From NCBI GenBank assembly GCA_013813675.1, contig JACCRH010000083.1:1-7337 (forward strand): a stretch of 7,337 nt of DNA, given 5' to 3'. The position numbers and the translations under genes are program-made. Position 1 is the stretch's first letter; the number at the start of each line of letters is the position of its first letter. Positions 6,525 through 7,337 of the stretch are shown here, in pieces. This DNA is from Gemmatimonadales bacterium. Its GTDB lineage: Bacteria > Gemmatimonadota > Gemmatimonadetes > Gemmatimonadales > GWC2-71-9. The notes below the pieces were generated by a model. That model searched no databases. It was given only the letters and a program-made list of their open reading frames with translations, and was not told the origin of the DNA.

Positions 6525-7004
6525 GTGCCCGACATCTTCTTCCGCCCCCGCCACCACGGGCGCGTGGCGATCCTGGTGAGCCGGTACAACGAGCTGATCA
6601 CCAGCAAGCTCCTCGACGGGGCGTTGGTCGGCTGCGACGAGGCGGGAGTACCCCGGCACCAGGTGGACGTGGTCTGGCTGCCGGGAGCGTTCGAGCTTCC
6701 GGCGGCGGCGGCGGCGGCGGCGGCCACCGGACGCTACGCGTGCCTGGTGGCGCTCGGCGCCGTCATCCGCGGGGAGACTCCGCACTTCGAGTATGTGGCG
6801 GGCGCCGCGGCGAGCGGCCTGACCGACGTCTCGCGGCAGCACGCCCTCCCGGTCGGGTTCGGGGTGCTGACGGTAGACACCCTGCAGCAGGCGATCGATC
6901 GCGCCGGGGGCAGCGCCGGCAACAAGGGTCACGAGGCGGCGGCCGCGGCACTGGGCGCGGCCGACGCGATCGCCCAGCTTCGGGCGAATCATGTTGAGGA
7001 CTGA
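6525..7004 (+). CDS. ribH: 6,7-dimethyl-8-ribityllumazine synthase
   Basis: Condenses the RibB product with the dephosphorylated RibD product to give lumazine, the substrate of riboflavin synthase; in many bacteria it forms a 60-subunit capsid, in others pentamers. With the GTG at 6525 the protein has 159 residues, normal for the family. Visible motifs are VAILVSRYNE (14-23, substrate-binding aromatic at Y21 where Phe or Trp is usual), WLPGAFELP (51-59), ALGAVIRGETPHFEYV (76-91) with catalytic His87, PVGFGVLTVDTLQQAIDRAG (109-128) and GNKGHEAA (132-139). A run of eight Ala (60-67) replaces the usual mixed helix after the PGAFELP motif without changing length. The start lies 4 nt after ribBA with no Shine-Dalgarno, so it probably depends on coupling to ribBA translation. 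The gene's last 14 nt overlap nusB. Capsid or pentamer assembly cannot be decided from the sequence alone. Confidence 0.97.
   Translation: MPDIFFRPRHHGRVAILVSRYNELITSKLLDGALVGCDEAGVPRHQVDVVWLPGAFELPAAAAAAAATGRYACLVALGAVIRGETPHFEYVAGAAASGLTDVSRQHALPVGFGVLTVDTLQQAIDRAGGSAGNKGHEAAAAALGAADAIAQLRANHVED
6701..6724 (+). repeat. (GGC)8 trinucleotide repeat inside ribH
   Basis: Eight perfect GGC units, read in frame as GCG codons plus a final GCC, encode Ala60 to Ala67 of lumazine synthase. It is a pure microsatellite-like tract, so replication slippage could add or remove whole alanine codons without a frameshift. Confidence 0.9.
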
Positions 7005-7337
7005 GACCAAGAGCCGGGCGCGCGCGCTCCAGTTGCTCTACGCCTGGGAGCTCCGCGGTGCTCCGCCCATCCCGGACGTGGCCGGCGGGTTGTCACGGCT
7101 CACCGGACCCAAGCCGGCCCTGCTGGATCGGGCCGAGGAGCTCGCCGCCGGGGTCGTGGCGGACGTCGAATCGCTGGATGCCGAGGCGGCCCGCGCGTCG
7201 GAGAACTGGCGGATGAGTCGCATGGCGGTGGTCGAGCGCAACATCCTGCGGCTCGCGATTCTGGAGCTGCGGCGGGGCGAGGTGCCGCCCAAGGTGGCCA
7301 TCGACGAGGCGGTGCGCCTGGCCCACTGGTTCGGGGG
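6991..7337 (+). CDS. nusB: Transcription antitermination factor NusB (3' end outside window)
   Basis: NusB binds the boxA element of rRNA leader transcripts together with ribosomal protein S10 (NusE) and supports antitermination of rRNA operons. The window shows 115 codons of an expected 140-160. The N-terminus MLRTETKSRARALQLLYAWE has the conserved R-x-x-A-x-Q-x-LY-x-x-E pattern of helix 1. The C-terminal part has the family core NWRMSRMAVVERNILRLAI (72-90) and EVPPKVAIDEAVRLAHWFG (97-115), very close to the usual VP-x-x-VAI-x-EAV-x-LA-x-x-F. The stretch between (about 21-70) is variable, as expected. The ATG at 6991 lies inside ribH and overlaps its end by 14 nt; a weak GGGCG at 6982-6986 could serve as ribosome-binding site. 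The adjacency of ribH and nusB is widespread in bacteria, including E. coli. No stop codon is reached because the window ends. Confidence 0.95.
   Translation, partial: MLRTETKSRARALQLLYAWELRGAPPIPDVAGGLSRLTGPKPALLDRAEELAAGVVADVESLDAEAARASENWRMSRMAVVERNILRLAILELRRGEVPPKVAIDEAVRLAHWFG

Noticed and set aside
4991..6727. Open frame of 578 codons on the minus strand opposite ribE, ribBA and ribH
   Set aside because: It is antisense to three proteins with intact family motifs, its translation has no recognisable domain, and long antisense frames are expected in GC-rich genes with biased third positions.
1..7337. CRISPR array, insertion sequence, tRNA or phage-like content
   Set aside because: No spaced direct repeats, transposase motifs, tRNA-like folds or integration marks were seen; coding fills almost the whole window.

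Overview
The window is a gene-dense, GC-rich stretch of a bacterial chromosome with every recognisable gene on the + strand. Dense packing, overlapping start and stop codons, GTG starts and a strongly G/C-biased third codon position are seen throughout. One gene encodes a predicted secreted, barrel-like protein ending in Phe, which points to a diderm. The gene content and protein style resemble Gemmatimonadota or a related high-GC lineage; this is an inference from remembered families, not a computed placement.

Left part (1-2609), central metabolism: the 3' end of argS (arginyl-tRNA synthetase), then a PfkB-family sugar/nucleoside kinase 4 nt later, then purM (AIR synthetase of purine synthesis), whose GTG start overlaps the kinase stop codon. 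Middle (2621-3562): an unrecognised signal-peptide protein, probably an outer-membrane beta-barrel, 11 nt after purM with the best Shine-Dalgarno in the window. A 62-nt gap of about 48% GC (3563-3624) follows. It is the only real intergenic space and the likeliest place for a promoter.

Right part (3625-7337), riboflavin operon: ribD (deaminase/reductase), ribE (riboflavin synthase), ribBA (bifunctional DHBP synthase/GTP cyclohydrolase II), ribH (lumazine synthase), then the first 115 codons of nusB, which runs off the window. Spacings are a 1-nt overlap, a 4-nt overlap, a 4-nt gap and a 14-nt overlap, so the five genes look co-transcribed and partly translationally coupled. Together RibBA, RibD, RibH and RibE cover all committed steps from GTP and ribulose 5-phosphate to riboflavin. 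The exception is the dephosphorylation of the RibD product, usually done by a HAD-type phosphatase encoded elsewhere. PurM feeds purine, and so GTP, synthesis, which makes the neighbourhood thematically coherent.

I see no mobile element, CRISPR array, tRNA, rRNA or FMN riboswitch, and no convincing new multi-gene system. The points most worth a second look are a His-to-Gln change at the expected metal-ligand position of the RibB domain, a pure GCG-repeat polyalanine helix in RibH, and the unexplained barrel-like protein between purM and ribD.
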